A stretch of 64,000 nucleotides of DNA from VRUE01 sp963718775 (GTDB lineage: Bacteria > Actinomycetota > Thermoleophilia > Solirubrobacterales > 70-9). Every line of letters begins with the position of its first letter. Within the stretch, counting starts at the first letter, position 1. The translations under genes and the position numbers were made by a program. Below the pieces are notes generated by a model. It made no database searches. It had not been told where the DNA came from and was given only the letters and a program-made list of their open reading frames with translations. Location of the stretch: contig OY970377.1 in assembly GCA_963718775.1 (NCBI GenBank), forward strand, positions 2,542,001 through 2,606,000, given 5' to 3'. Of this stretch, positions 19,235 to 28,763 are shown piece by piece.

Positions 19235-20370
19235 GTGTCTCCCGAGATCCGCCGAACGGCGGCGATGCCGTCGAACTGCCGATCTTCACGCGGCGACGGC
19301 TGATCCAGACGGCGATCGTCGTCTTCGCGCTGTTGGTCGGCATCTACTTCCTCTTCCCGAAGCTGGTCGGGCTGGGCAACGCGCTGGGCAAGCTCGACGA
19401 CGCGAACCCGCTCTGGATCGTCGATCGCGATCGGCTTCAACGTCCTCGCCTTCGGCACCTACATCGCCCTCTTCAAGGCGGTGGTCGGCGGCGATGCACT
19501 GCGGCTCAAGTGGTCTGAGACCTACGAGATCAACATGGCCGGCCTGGCGGCGACCCTGCTCTTCTCGGCCGGTGGGGCGGGGGGGATCGTGCTCACCTTC
19601 TGGGCGCTGCGCAAAGCCGGCATGCGGCGGCACGAGGTTGCTCGGCGGATGGTCGCCTTCCTCACCCTGCACTACGCCTTCTACCCGCTGGCGCTGATCC
19701 TCTTCGGCATCCTGCTGCGCACCGGGGTGCTCAACGGCAAGGCGCTCGGTCGAGCTGACGATCATCCCGGCCGGCGTTGCCGGCTTGCTGCTCATCCTCG
19801 GCCTGCTGCTGGCGCTGATCCCGCCCGACCTGGGCCCGCGGATCAGCCGCCACGTGCACGGCGAGCGTGGCCAGGCGATCGCCGCCAGCATCGCCAAAGT
19901 GCCGGCGATCTTCGCCGAGGGGTTCCGCTTCGCGATCAGCCTCTTCGCCCATCCATCGCAAGGGCGGGCTGGCGGTGATCGGCGCGGCGGGCTTCTGGGC
20001 CGCCAACATCGGCATCCTCTGGGCCTCCTTCCACGCCTTCGGCGTCCACGTGCCGCTTGCCGTGGTCGTCCAGGGCTTCTTCCTCGGCATGGTCGCCAAC
20101 CTGATCCCCTTCGCGCCGGCCGGCGTGGGGGCGGTGGATGCGGGAATGATCGGCGCCTTCGTCCTCTTCGGGATCCCCGAGAACACCGTCTTCCCGGCGA
20201 TCCTGGTCTACCGGCTGGTCGCCTTCTGGATGCCGATCCCGTTCGGCGTCGTCGCCTTCTTCCAGCTCCGCACACGGGTGCATCCTGGGAAACCGAGGGG
20301 CTGCCGATCGACCGTCGCCCCTTGCGGGAGGGACCCGCGGAGAGGGCCGCGACCGAGACTTCCCGGTTGA
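19235..20370 (+). CDS. lysyl-PG-synthase/YbhN-type integral membrane flippase domain (several frame breaks)
   Basis: About 375 residues with eight or so membrane helices: TAIVVFALLVGIYFLFPKL at the start, AGLAATLLFSAGGAGGIVLTF in the middle and FFLGMVANLIPFAPAGVGAVDAG near the end, the last being the hallmark loop of the UPF0104/lysylphosphatidylglycerol-synthase membrane domain. No synthase domain is fused. Shifts near 19265, 19428, 19484, 19747 and 19956 are wobble-type. The GTG start is chosen from position after the PAP2 stop. Proteins of this type are thought to move lipids or lipid-linked sugars across the membrane. The last 35 or so codons are arginine-rich and may be frame-shifted tail. 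Confidence 0.7.
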
Positions 20371-20430
20371 CCTGAGCGCTACTATACAAAGTAAAGTATT
20401 GGCGCTGGCACTAGACTCCAGGCGGTAGAA

Positions 20431-21546
20431 ATGGCAGATGCGAAGAAGATCGAGAACGTGATCATCGTCGGCGGGGGCCCCGCCGGCTACACCGCGGCGC
20501 TCTACACCGCGCGCGCCAACCTCGAGCCGCTCGTCTTCGAGGGCTTCCAGTGGGGCGGGCAGCTGCAGAACACCACCGACGTCGAGAACTACCCCGGCTA
20601 CCCCGAGGGGATCATGGGGCCGGAGATGATGACCCAGTTCCGCGCCCAGGCCGAGCGCTTCGGGACGCGCTTCGTCACTGACGACGTCGACCGGGTCGAG
20701 CTCTCCGACGGCGGCGTGCAGAAGGTCTACCTCGGCGACGAGGAGCACCTGGCGAAAACCGTGATCCTGGCCATGGGGGCGGAGCCGCGCCGGCTCGGCA
20801 TCCCGGGTGAGATCGAGCTGAGCGGTTGTGGCGTCTCGACCTGCGGCGTCTGCGACGGCGCCTTCTTCAAAGACCAGAAGGTGATGGTCATCGGTGGCGG
20901 TGACTCGGCGATGGAGGACTCGATCTTCATCTCCAAGTTCGCCAGCGATCTGACCGTGGTCAACCGCCGCGACGAGTTTCGCGCCTCGCAGATCATGGAG
21001 GACCGCGCCCGCGAGCAGGCCAACATCGAGTTCAAGACTCCATATGTCGCCGAGGAGTTCGTCGCCAGCGACAAAGGCCGCCTCGATCACGTGCGCCTGC
21101 GCAACGTCGAGACCGGCGAGACCGAGGACTTCAAGGCTGACGGGGCCTTCATCGCGATCGGCCACATCCCCCGCTCGGAGGTTGTCGTCGACCAGGTCGA
21201 GACCGACGAGGACGGCTACATCGTCACCCAGGCCGGCTCGACCCGCACCAACCTGGCCGGCGTCTTCGCCGTCGGCGACGTCGTCGACCACACTTACCGC
21301 CAGGCGGTCACCGCCGCCGGCACCGGCTGCATGGGCGCCCTCGACGCCGAGTGGTACCTGCGCGATACGCCGCCCTCGCCCGAGGCGCACTGGATGACCG
21401 GCGGCGAGCCCGTCGAGATCGCCCCAAGGTCGCCTGACCGGCGCATATCGGCGTCCTCGGCCGCTCGCGTGCAGAGCACGCCGCGCTCCCTGCGTCCTCA
21501 TATGGAGAGCCCCTCGTCAAGCGGGCAGGATCGAACGGGTCCCTGA
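20431..21546 (+). CDS. trxB: thioredoxin reductase with a tail altered by repeat and IS sequence
   Basis: NADPH-dependent flavoprotein that reduces thioredoxin. The FAD-binding VGGGPAG is at residues 13-19, the redox pair is Cys138-Gly-Val-Cys141 (STCGVCDGAF, where CATC is usual), the NADPH-binding GGGDSAMED follows, and the second FAD site is VFAVGDVVDHTYRQAVTAAG. The normal enzyme ends near WYLRDTPPSPEAH (about residue 313). The remaining 50 or so codons run through a palindromic repeat (from 21426) and about 48 bases into the insertion element, giving an Arg/Ser-rich tail that is probably not native. The frame is intact. An AT-rich patch at about 20380-20400 precedes it. Confidence 0.92.
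   Translation: MADAKKIENVIIVGGGPAGYTAALYTARANLEPLVFEGFQWGGQLQNTTDVENYPGYPEGIMGPEMMTQFRAQAERFGTRFVTDDVDRVELSDGGVQKVYLGDEEHLAKTVILAMGAEPRRLGIPGEIELSGCGVSTCGVCDGAFFKDQKVMVIGGGDSAMEDSIFISKFASDLTVVNRRDEFRASQIMEDRAREQANIEFKTPYVAEEFVASDKGRLDHVRLRNVETGETEDFKADGAFIAIGHIPRSEVVVDQVETDEDGYIVTQAGSTRTNLAGVFAVGDVVDHTYRQAVTAAGTGCMGALDAEWYLRDTPPSPEAHWMTGGEPVEIAPRSPDRRISASSAARVQSTPRSLRPHMESPSSSGQDRTGP
21426..21498. repeat. left part of repeat copy C, interrupted by the insertion element
   Basis: Begins with the 14-base arm AAGGTCGCCTGACC and contains the core GGCGTCCTC, hairpin GCGTGC-AGA-GCACGC (21467-21481) and CTCCCTGCGTCCT. The matching arm GGTCAGGCGACCTT is at 23042-23055, on the far side of the insertion. 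Joining both parts gives a 97-base element almost identical to copy D at 23274-23364. Confidence 0.85.
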
Positions 21547-21604
21547 GGGACCGCGACCACGGTGTCGCGGCGCTCTCGGGGCGACACGAGCAAATTCCAG
21601 ACGC

Positions 21605-21740
21605 GTCGACTGCATCGTCAGCCTCATATGCGGGGACTGGCTACCCCATGACCGCCGATTCGTCGCGTGGCCTGCAGTCTTGAAGCGGGCGCGGCCGGCG
21701 GGAATCCCCGCCGGTTGCCCCAGGACGCAGCGCAGGCCGC
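21605..21740 (-). ncRNA. putative bridge (seek) RNA of the insertion element
   Basis: Read on the minus strand, downstream of the transposase, two loops follow each other. The first is closed by GGCCTGC/GCAGGCC (21732-21738 with 21669-21675). It carries CTGCGTCCT (21730-21722), identical to the nine bases ending in the core CT on the left of the insertion site, and UCAAG (21683-21679), complementary to CTTGA on the right; a hairpin (21695-21714) separates them. The second loop (21607-21665) carries CGGTC (21654-21650), matching the right end of the element, and CATATGAG (21630-21623), complementary to the left end CTCATATG, with a GGGG/CCCC hairpin between. The order target loop then donor loop matches known bridge RNAs. 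Confidence 0.7.
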
Positions 21741-21820
21741 CCTGCGGCGACGTGCTGGCCTTCGTTGATCTCGTGCCGCCCCGACAGCGTCGTCGAGGGC
21801 GCGTTGGTTTCCCCGCTCGC

Positions 21821-22909
21821 TCAGTCCAGCTGCCCCACCTCCCACACAAAGCAGCCGAGCTCGCGTGCCAGGGCGATCCTGACCACGTTGGCGGGCTTGC
21901 CCCGCTCCACCCGCAACCGTTGCCAGCGACGATGCAGGCGGACCTGAGCGCGCCAGCCGATCTCACACGCTCGTGGGTCGACGCCGCGCTGGCGACGCTC
22001 CAGCGACCCCGCCACCCTGGGCGCGTGGCGGTAGTGGTGGGCGGCCTCGACCAGCAACCGGCGGGCATGCGCGGAGCCCGCCTTGGTGATCGGGCCGCGC
22101 CGCCGCTGCCCCCCTGAGGAGTGCTCGGAGGGCACGATGCCGAAGTAGGCCATCAGCGACGCCGGGCGCTCAAAGCGCCGCAGGTCTCCAGCCTCCCCGC
22201 AAAGCCCGAGCGCCGTCAGCGTGTCGATGCCCCGCAGGCAGCGCAACCGCGCGATCGTCTCGGCCCAGGGAGACTCGGGCCAGCCCTCCTCGATCGCCCG
22301 CTCGGCCACGCCACGACGCTGCTCAAGCGCCCTCACGGCACTCAGGTAGTCGGCGAGCACGGCACTGGAGGCGCCGTCGGAGAACTCGATCCCCGCCAGC
22401 CAGCGCCAGTGGGCCTGCGTCCAGGCCGAGCCCGGGCCTCCCCAGCGCAACTCGCGGCGCAGCAGGAACTTGCCCACCCGGTGGCGAGCGCGCATCAAAT
22501 CGGCGCGGATTGCCTCTCGACAACGGGCGAGGTCGCGAAAGCGCTCCTCCTCGGGGCTCGGCACGCGCACGAAGGACAGTTCGCCGGCGAGGCACAGGCG
22601 CGCCAGGCGCTCGGCATCGCGGCGGTCGGTCTTCACCCGATCGCTCGGCGCTTTTGGGATCGACCCCGGCGCGCAGATGCGCACGTCGAGGTCGCGCTCG
22701 ACGGCGCCACGAGCGAGGCCATAGCCCGTCGGCCCTGCCTCATAGACGGCGAGGACGGGAGCGTGGAGCCCTTCGAGAAAGTCCAGGGCCCGCCGGGGCG
22801 GGCCGTTCAAGCGTTTGGAGCGAAGCTCGCCTGTTTCGGGGCAAAGAACGCAGGCGTGGGTTTGGGTGGCGTGGACGTCGAGGCCGACCACGCTTTTAGG
22901 CTGAGCCAT
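21821..22909 (-). CDS. IS110-family transposase/recombinase
   Basis: A 362-residue RNA-guided DNA recombinase. The N-terminal RuvC-like DEDD domain shows VVGLDVHATQTHACVL, EAGPTGYGLAR and KTDRRDAERLARL. A central helical linker follows. The C-terminal domain has LRGIDTLTALGLCGEAGDL and PSEHSSGGQRRRGPITKAGS, where the catalytic serine is expected. I start at the ATG at 22909 because GGGAGG lies just upstream; an in-frame ATG at 22924 is possible. The frame is intact with all catalytic motifs, so the element may be active. About 120 bases lie between its start and the element end. Confidence 0.95.
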   Translation of the reverse strand: MAQPKSVVGLDVHATQTHACVLCPETGELRSKRLNGPPRRALDFLEGLHAPVLAVYEAGPTGYGLARGAVERDLDVRICAPGSIPKAPSDRVKTDRRDAERLARLCLAGELSFVRVPSPEEERFRDLARCREAIRADLMRARHRVGKFLLRRELRWGGPGSAWTQAHWRWLAGIEFSDGASSAVLADYLSAVRALEQRRGVAERAIEEGWPESPWAETIARLRCLRGIDTLTALGLCGEAGDLRRFERPASLMAYFGIVPSEHSSGGQRRRGPITKAGSAHARRLLVEAAHHYRHAPRVAGSLERRQRGVDPRACEIGWRAQVRLHRRWQRLRVERGKPANVVRIALARELGCFVWEVGQLD

Positions 22910-23031
22910 GTCGGCACCTCCCATGATTGGGGTGTCGGCCGCAGGTCCGCCCTGCGGCCCAGTCCCCGCACTTTCATGCGCGGGGTGCCGACCTACCTAC
23001 CGCTGGAGTCGGTCAGCTCTCCATACGGTCT

Positions 23032-23055
23032 TGATCTGCTTGGTCAGGCGACCTT
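23032..23055. repeat. right part of repeat copy C
   Basis: TGATCTGCTTGGTCAGGCGA and the following CCTT complete the repeat begun at 21426. Its last 14 bases are the exact complement of the left arm. Bases 23056-23111 that follow, up to the small membrane gene, show nothing recognisable. Confidence 0.85.
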
Positions 23056-23111
23056 GCTCCGACGCCAGGCGATTAGCAGCCAACGAGCCGGGCTGGACTA
23101 GGGTGGGGTCG

Positions 23112-23282
23112 ATGTCCGACCGCCTCGCGTCCCTGTTCCCGTTCGTCATCGCGGTGATCCTGCCGCCGGCGGGTCTGATCCTCGGCCTGGCTGCGCTGCA
23201 GAAAGAACGCGAACTCGGCGTTCGCCTGATCGCCGTGGCGTTGCTGGCAGCCGTGGTCTGGGTGCTGCTCTTCGTCGCCTGA
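23112..23282 (+). CDS. small two-helix membrane protein
   Basis: 56 residues, starting MSDRLASLFPFVIAVILPPAGLI. Two hydrophobic segments (PFVIAVILPPAGLILGLAAL and LIAVALLAAVVWVLLFVA) are joined by a short basic-acidic loop QKERELGVR, so it is a helical hairpin. The stop TGA lies in the left arm of repeat copy D. It sits between the insertion element and greA. I do not recognise a specific family, although similar small membrane proteins are common in Actinobacteria. The start is supported only by being the first ATG in the open frame. Confidence 0.6.
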   Translation: MSDRLASLFPFVIAVILPPAGLILGLAALQKERELGVRLIAVALLAAVVWVLLFVA

Positions 23283-23364
23283 CCGGCGCATGTCGGCGTC
23301 CTCGGTCGCTCGCGTGCAGAGCACGCCACGCTCCCTGCGTCCTTGACCTGCTTGGTCAGGTGAC
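23274..23364. repeat. repeat copy D, uninterrupted
   Basis: Arms GTCGCCTGACC (23274-23284) and GGTCAGGTGAC (23354-23364) enclose GGCGTCCTC, the hairpin GCGTGC-AGA-GCACGC (23312-23326) and CTCCCTGCGTCCT (23331-23343). This is the empty-site reference for copy C. It lies between the convergent ends of the small membrane gene and greA, two bases before the greA stop. Confidence 0.85.
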
Positions 23365-23365
23365 C

Positions 23366-23851
23366 TTAGCCGACGAGCTTCTGGACGACGAAGGTGCGCG
23401 AGCCTTTGGGGGTCTCGACCTTGATCGGTTTGCCGACCTTGGCGTCGTGCAGGGCCCGGCCGATTGGCGACTCGGCCGAGAGGCGGCCCGCGGCGAGATC
23501 GGCTTCGGTCGAGCCGACCAGGGTCCAGGTGATCACTTCGCCTTTCGATTCGTCGAGTACCTCGGCGGTGCGACCGAAGGCGAAGACGTCGGCATCGCCG
23601 TCGACCTCGACCACGACAGCGGTGCGCAGGCGCTCGCGCAGGCGCTTGATCTTGGTCTCCAGGTGAGCCTGGTCGTCCTTGGCGATGTGGTACTCGGCGT
23701 TCTCCTTGAGGTCGCCTTCCTCGCGCGCCGTCTTGATCCGCGCCGCCATTTTCGTCCGAGCGGGTCCTTCGAGCTGCTCGATTTCCTCGCGCAGGGCAGC
23801 CATCCCGGCTTCGGTGATCGGCTCCCCGCCTGTCGATTCGACGTCGTTCAT
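23366..23851 (-). CDS. greA: transcription elongation factor GreA
   Basis: 161 residues. It rescues backtracked RNA polymerase by stimulating cleavage of the nascent RNA. The N-terminal coiled coil includes ITEAGMAALREEIEQLEG, with the acidic tip AREEGDLKENAEYHIAKDDQ carrying the conserved Asp-Leu-x-Glu-Asn pattern. The C-terminal FKBP-like domain ends WTLVGSTEADLAAGRLS and SPIGRALHDAKVGKPIKVETPKG, both standard. The frame is intact. It is divergent from the zinc-finger gene that follows. The stop is next to repeat copy D. Confidence 0.95.
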   Translation of the reverse strand: MNDVESTGGEPITEAGMAALREEIEQLEGPARTKMAARIKTAREEGDLKENAEYHIAKDDQAHLETKIKRLRERLRTAVVVEVDGDADVFAFGRTAEVLDESKGEVITWTLVGSTEADLAAGRLSAESPIGRALHDAKVGKPIKVETPKGSRTFVVQKLVG

Positions 23852-23914
23852 CGCCCCAGCCTTTCAGATGTCGCCCCCTTGCTCGTCGTGGGGCAGCGGT
23901 TGCCTGGCGCTATC

Positions 23915-24195
23915 GTGGGCCTACGGCTTCCTGCACGCACATCCGCACGATCGAGGTCTTCGACCCGCCAGTCGAGATCGCCGGCTGCAAGGAGTGCCTG
24001 GAGCAGGGGATGCAGTGGGTGCATCTGCGCATGTGCCAGACCTGTGGGCACATCGGCTGCTGCGACAACTCGGAAGGCAAGCACGCCACCGCGCACCACG
24101 CCGAGACCGGCCACCCGGTGATCCGCTCGGTCGAGCCAGGCGAGGACTGGAGCTGGTGCTACGAGGACGAGTTGATGTTCCGACTCGCCCGCTGA
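23915..24195 (+). CDS. UBP-type zinc-finger protein
   Basis: About 94 residues; the core CKECLEQGMQWVHLRMCQTC, then GHIGCCDNSEGKHATAHH and TGHPVIRSVEPGEDWSWCYEDELMF, matches the stand-alone bacterial ubiquitin-protease-type zinc finger. The Cys and His ligands are all present. The start is uncertain: the GTG at 23915 needs one missing wobble base near 23931 to join the frame of CTHIRTIEVFDPPVEIAG. The role in bacteria is unknown; eukaryotic relatives bind the ubiquitin C-terminus. It is divergent from greA. Confidence 0.75.
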
Positions 24196-24202
24196 AGCGT
24201 CG

Positions 24203-25682
24203 CTAGCCGCGCCGCTTCTTCAGCACGACCGCCTTGAAGCCCTTGATCGCCGTGCCGCCTTCCGGCGTGTAGGAGATCCTCGCCTTGACCTTCGCCTTGC
24301 CGGTCTTCGCCAGCTTGATCCTCGCCTTGCCGCTGGAGCGGACGACGAGCTTGACGGTGCCGGAGGCCTTTTTTCTCGAGGCGTTGGCGACGCCCTTGCC
24401 GTAGAGGTCGAGTCGGCCTGTGCCTGTCACCGCAACCCGCAGGGTCGCGGTGCCCTTCTTGCGGTTGTAGGTGACCTTCTTGAAGCCGACTGTCGCGTTG
24501 ACGGAGAAGTCGATCGCGCTGACCGCGTAGTCCGAACCAGCGAAATTGGTTGCGGTGACAACGCAGCTGTAGACGCCGACCTTGCTCGCCACAATGGTCG
24601 CGCTGGTCGCGCCCACGATTGGCTTTCCCTCCTTGAACCACTGGTAGGAGAAGCTCTGGGGGGCTAGGTAGAGGAATGACTCGAGCACGTCGCCCCGCCA
24701 CTTTCCCTGCGTGCAGGTGAGGGTGGCGCCCGGCCGGTGCAGGCCCTGTACGGCTGGGGACTCTGTATTGCGTGGGGTCTTCGAGCAGGACGGGAAAGGC
24801 GACACCGTCCGTCGTCGCTCCGGTGGTGTCGACCTGACCCCTGGCGCCATCGCCGAGGCTGGCGTAGGCGATCGTGTCATTGCCAAGATTGGTCCAGTAG
24901 AGCCAGTTGGAGAAGGGGTCGACGGCAAGGCCGAGCGGCTGGTCCAGAGGCGCTCCGCCGGTGTCGAACTGACCGCCTCCACCGCCGTTCAGGCCGGCGT
25001 AGCCGATCGTGTTGCTTGCGTAGTTGGTCCAGTAAATACGGCCGCTCGCAGTGTTGATCGCCGTGCCTTCGGGGCTGTCGATGGGCGCGGCGCCGGTGTC
25101 GAGATCCGCGCCCCCGCCGCCGTTCAAGCTGGCGTAGGAGATCTCTTTGCCGGTGTAGTTGGTCCAGTAGACGCGTCCCAGGACGGGATCTACAACGAGG
25201 CCGGATGGTCCTGAGACAGTCGCATCCGTCGTGTCGAGGTCGGCTCCGCCGGAGCCGTTCAAGTTGGCGTAGGAAATTTTGTTGCCGGCGTAGCTGGTCC
25301 AGTAGACCCTGCCGGCGACCGGGTCGATCGCGAGACCGATCGGGTTGTCGATCGTCGCTCCGGCCGTGTTGAGCAGGGCACTTCCGCTGCCATCGAGATT
25401 GGCGTACCCGATCGTGTCGTTGTTTTCATTGGCCCAGTAGACCTTCCCCGCTGCGGCGTCGATCGCAAGGCCCCATGGCCCATCCAGCGTGCCCGCCGGG
25501 ATCGGGATGTCGCTGCCCCCGCCTTCGCCGGTGTTGGCGTGCGAGATCTTGTTCGCCGCGTAGTTGACCCAGTAGACGCTGTTGGCGGCATGCGTCACCG
25601 AGGCAAGGAGGAGGGAGAGGAAGGCCGTCGCAAGCGCGACCGCTCCAATCTTGCGAGCGGACCTCATTGCTGCTTCCTGCAT
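24203..25682 (-). CDS. secreted beta-propeller protein with C-terminal Ig-like part (one frame break)
   Basis: About 493 residues. The signal peptide has a hydrophobic core AVALATAFLSLLLASVTHAA. Six or seven repeats of about 45 residues with the pattern VYWTNYxxxxIxYAxLxGxG and PxGLAIDPxxGRVYW form a YWTD/NHL-type propeller. From about residue 310, after a doubled threonine wobble base near 24770, a region with GATLTCTQGKW and SYQWFKEGKPIVGATSATI resembles an Ig-like adhesion module, followed by a lysine-rich beta C-terminus. AGGAGG lies just before the ATG. A surface or extracellular binding function is likely; the ligand is unknown. Confidence 0.75.
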
Positions 25683-25727
25683 CGTTCCTCCTGCCGTGGG
25701 CGTTTGCGCTGCTGGGGCGCGCCCACC

Positions 25728-27546
25728 TTAGTCCGGCGTGACGATGGCAAAGCCCGGGTCGGGCTCGTCGAGCAGGCCGAGCAGCTCGCCGATCTTGACG
25801 CCGTCGCCCTCGACGCGGAGGCGGCCGCTCTCGGCCAGCTCGCCGATCTCGGCGGTTTTGAGAAGCAGCTGGTTGAGGGCTTCGCGCTCGACGACCAGGG
25901 CCGCATCGGCCGGCGGGTCGTGGCTGCCGGGGCGGTGGCGGAGAACGCCGTTGCGGACCGTGATCTGGTGCTGCTCGTCGGGGTCGGTGACGGTCCAGTC
26001 GATCCGCAGCTGCTGCTCGCCCGCGCGCGGGCCGTTGAGGCGGATCGCCATCGCGTCGAGCAGCTGGCTGACCGTGAGGCGGGCGACACGTCGGGCGGGC
26101 GCGGTCGCGGTCGGCGTGCCGGAGATCCCCTCGCGCAGCTCCTTGGCGCCGATCAGGAAGAAGTTGCGCCAGGTCGCGTTCTCGGCCCCGTAGCCGAGCT
26201 GCTCGAGCGTGTCGGCCTGCAGCTCGCGCGCCGCGGTGTTGTCGGGCTCGGCGAAGACGACGTGGTTGACGACCTCGGCGACCCAGCGGTAGTCGCCCTC
26301 CTCGAAGGAGACGCGGGCCTTCTCGAGGACCGCCTCGGTGCCGCCCATGAACTCGACGTAGCGGCGCGCCTGCTCGACCGGCGGGTGCTCCCAGAGGTGG
26401 GCCGGGTTGCCGTCGAACCAGCCCATGTAGCGCTGGTAGATCGCCTTCGTGTTGTGGCTGATCGAGCCGTAGTACTCGCGGCAGTGCCACTCGTCGGCGA
26501 GGCTCGGCGGCAGCTCGATCAGCTCGGCGATCTCCGGGCCGGTGTGGCCCTGGTTGAGCAGGCGCAGGGTCTGGTCGTGCAGGTAGGTGTAGAGGTCGCG
26601 CTGCTTTTCGAGGTAGTCGACGATCTCGCTCGCTGCCCCAGCAGGGCCAGTGGTGGCCGGCGAACAGCACGTCGGAGTCGGCGCCGAAGAGCTCGATCGC
26701 CTCGTCGAGGTAGTGGGCCCAGACGCGCGGGTCGCGGACCAGGGCGCCGCGCGGGGTGAGGATGTTGTGCATCGAGCGGGCCGCGTTGTCGGCGATGCAG
26801 AGCACCCGCGCGTCGGGGAAGTGGATGTTCATCTCCGCCGGCGCCTCGGTGCCCGGCGTCATCTGGAAGCGCATCCGCACCCCGTCGACGTCTCCTCCTG
26901 GCCGGTCTCGACGATGTCGAGGTTGGGCGGGATCAGCGTGATCGTGCCCAGCGAGGTGGTCTGGCCGAGGCCGGAGCCGATCTGGCCGTCGGGGCCGCGC
27001 TCGAGCAGCGCCCCGTACATGTAGCCGGCTCGTCGCGCCCATCGCCGTGCCGGCGAAGACGTTCTCGCTGACCGCGTGGTGGAGGAAGCCGGCTGGAGCG
27101 AGGATCGGGATCCGCCGCGCCTCGATCTCCTCCTCGGAGACGACGCCCTTGGCGCCGCCGAAGTGGTCGACGTGGCTGTGGGTGTAGATCAGGCCGGTGA
27201 CCGGGCGATCGCCGCGGTGCTCGCGGTAGAGGGCGAGGGCCGCGGCGGCGGTCTCGGCGGAGACCAGCGGGTCGATCACGACGATCCCCTCATGGCCCTC
27301 GATCACGTGCATGTTGGAGAGGTCGAAGCCGCGCAGCTGGTAGAAGCCCGGCGCCAGCTCGAAGAGGCCGGCGATGCGGCCGAGCTGGCTCTGTCGCCAG
27401 AGGCTCGGGTTGGCGGTGTCGGGCGCCTCGGACTCGAGGAAGTCGTAGCACTCCAGCTCCCAGACCGTGCGGCCATTCGCGTCCTCGACCCGGGGTGGGT
27501 CGAAGGGGGCGATGAGACCGCGGCGCGCTGCCTCGAAGTCGTCCAT
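25728..27546 (-). CDS. alkyl sulfatase of the metallo-beta-lactamase fold (three frame breaks)
   Basis: Hydrolyses alkyl sulfate esters to alcohol and sulfate (SdsA1/BDS1 type). The metal motif THSHVDHFGG, the motifs FPDARVLCIADNAARSMHN and FAGHHWPCWG supply further metal ligands. A dimerisation/helical region and the C-terminal SCP2-like domain (ITVRNGVLRHRPG, LLLKTAEIGELAESGRLRVEGD) complete the family architecture. Shifts near 27030, 26893 and 26637 are wobble-type; the corrected length is about 605 residues. No signal peptide is seen. The gene starts two bases after the hydroxyacyl-CoA dehydrogenase stop, so the released fatty alcohol can feed the beta-oxidation genes upstream. Confidence 0.85.
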
Positions 27547-27548
27547 CG

Positions 27549-28741
27549 CTAGCCCTTCGCTGCGGCCAGCAGTCGTGGGGCGGGGCGGTAGGCGTCGCCG
27601 TGTGTCTGGCGCAGCTCTTCGAGCAGCGCTGACGGCGTGCTCGGCGCCGATCAGCTCGGTGAACTCGATCGGGCCGCGCGGCCAGTTGAAGCCGAGCCGC
27701 ATCGCCGTGTCCATGTCGGCCGGCGAGCCGACCTCCTCTTCGAGCGCGAAGGCCGCCTCGTTGGCGATCTGGGCGACGAGGCGGGGGAGGATCGCCGGGG
27801 CGGCTGGATCGATCTTCGCCAGCTCTGCCGGGTCGAGGGTCGGCGCCGCGATGCCGAGATTCGGGATCTGGCCCGCGCGCGGGTCCTCCGTCGTACTCGT
27901 AGAAGCCCCTGCCGCTCTTGCGCCCGAGACGGCCATCGGCCGACCAGCCCTTCCTGGATCGGGCTCGGTCGCCAACGCTCGGGCTCGCCGCCCTGTGCGT
28001 AGAAGGAGCGAGCGACGCTGAGGTTGACGTCGAGCCCGATCAGGTCGATCAGCTCGAAGGGCCCCATGCGGAAGCCGCCGCCGAGGCGGCAGATGCGGTC
28101 GATCGTCTCCGCGTCGGCGACCCCGTCGGCGAGCATCCGCAGCGACTCCAGGGTGAAGGGACGGGCGAGGCGGTTGGCGATGAAGCCGGGGCTGTCCTTG
28201 GCGCGGATCGGCGTGCGGCCCATGCGCGTGCCGACCTCCGCCGTGGCGTCGAGCGCCTCTGGCGAGGAGTCGGCGGTGGCGACCACCTCGACCAGCTTCA
28301 TCAGCGCCGGCGGGTTGAAGAAGTGCATGCCGACGACCCGCTCGCGCTGGGGGACCTCGGCCGCGATCGCGGTCACCGGCAGCGAGGAGGTGTTGCTGGC
28401 GAGGATCGCCTGCGGGCCGCAGGCCTCGGCCAGAGCGGCGAACAGCCGCGCTTCAGCTCGAGGTCCTCGGGCGCCGCCTCGATGACGAGGTCGCATTCGC
28501 CGAGGTCGTCGAGGCGATGGGCCGCGCCGACTCGACCGCTTGCTTCGTCTGCGTCCTGCTCGCTCCACATGCCCTTCGCCGCGCCCTTGATCAGCGCCGA
28601 GTGCAGCCGTTCGACGCCCGTCTCCAGGGCCGCGGGTACCGGGTCGTGCAGGCGGGTCTCGTAGCCGCCCAGCGCGGCGACCTGGGCGATCCCGGCGCCC
28701 ATCGTGCCGGCGCCGACGACCCCGACCCGCTCGACGGTCAA
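27549..28741 (-). CDS. 3-hydroxyacyl-CoA dehydrogenase (several frame breaks)
   Basis: Oxidises L-3-hydroxyacyl-CoA to 3-ketoacyl-CoA with NAD+. The Rossmann start is VERVGVVGAGTMGAGIAQVA, followed by the catalytic SNTSSLPVTAIA and MHFFNPPALMKLVEVV with the catalytic His. The C-terminal helical domain has KDSPGFIANRLARPFTLESL and LGGGFRMGPFELIDLIGLD, and a second C-terminal domain repeat ends FALEEEVGSPADMDTAMRLG followed by FNWPRGPIEF. Shifts near 28450, 27938, 27893 and 27630 are wobble-type. The TTG start at 28741 is inferred from the beginning of the Rossmann strand and is not certain. It lies in the operon ACAD-ECH-HAD-sulfatase. Confidence 0.85.
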
Positions 28742-28763
28742 CGGACCCGTTCCCGCTCCGGGG

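Larger units (their letters stand above)
21499..23031 (-). mobile_element. IS110-family (IS1111-like) insertion sequence
   Basis: The borders are set by comparison with the uninterrupted repeat copy D: flank GCGTC-CT on the left and CT-TGATCTG on the right rejoin exactly, with CT present on both sides (21497-21498 and 23030-23031). Length is 1533 bases. Subterminal 10-base inverted repeats TATGGAGAGC (21501-21510) and GCTCTCCATA (23016-23025) lie a few bases inside the ends, as in the IS1111 subgroup. It contains one transposase gene on the minus strand and about 320 non-coding bases downstream of it that hold a bridge-RNA candidate. Confidence 0.9.

Noticed and set aside
24711..25214. Plus-strand open frame opposite the beta-propeller gene
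   Set aside because: Its apparent repeats only mirror the propeller repeats of the minus strand.
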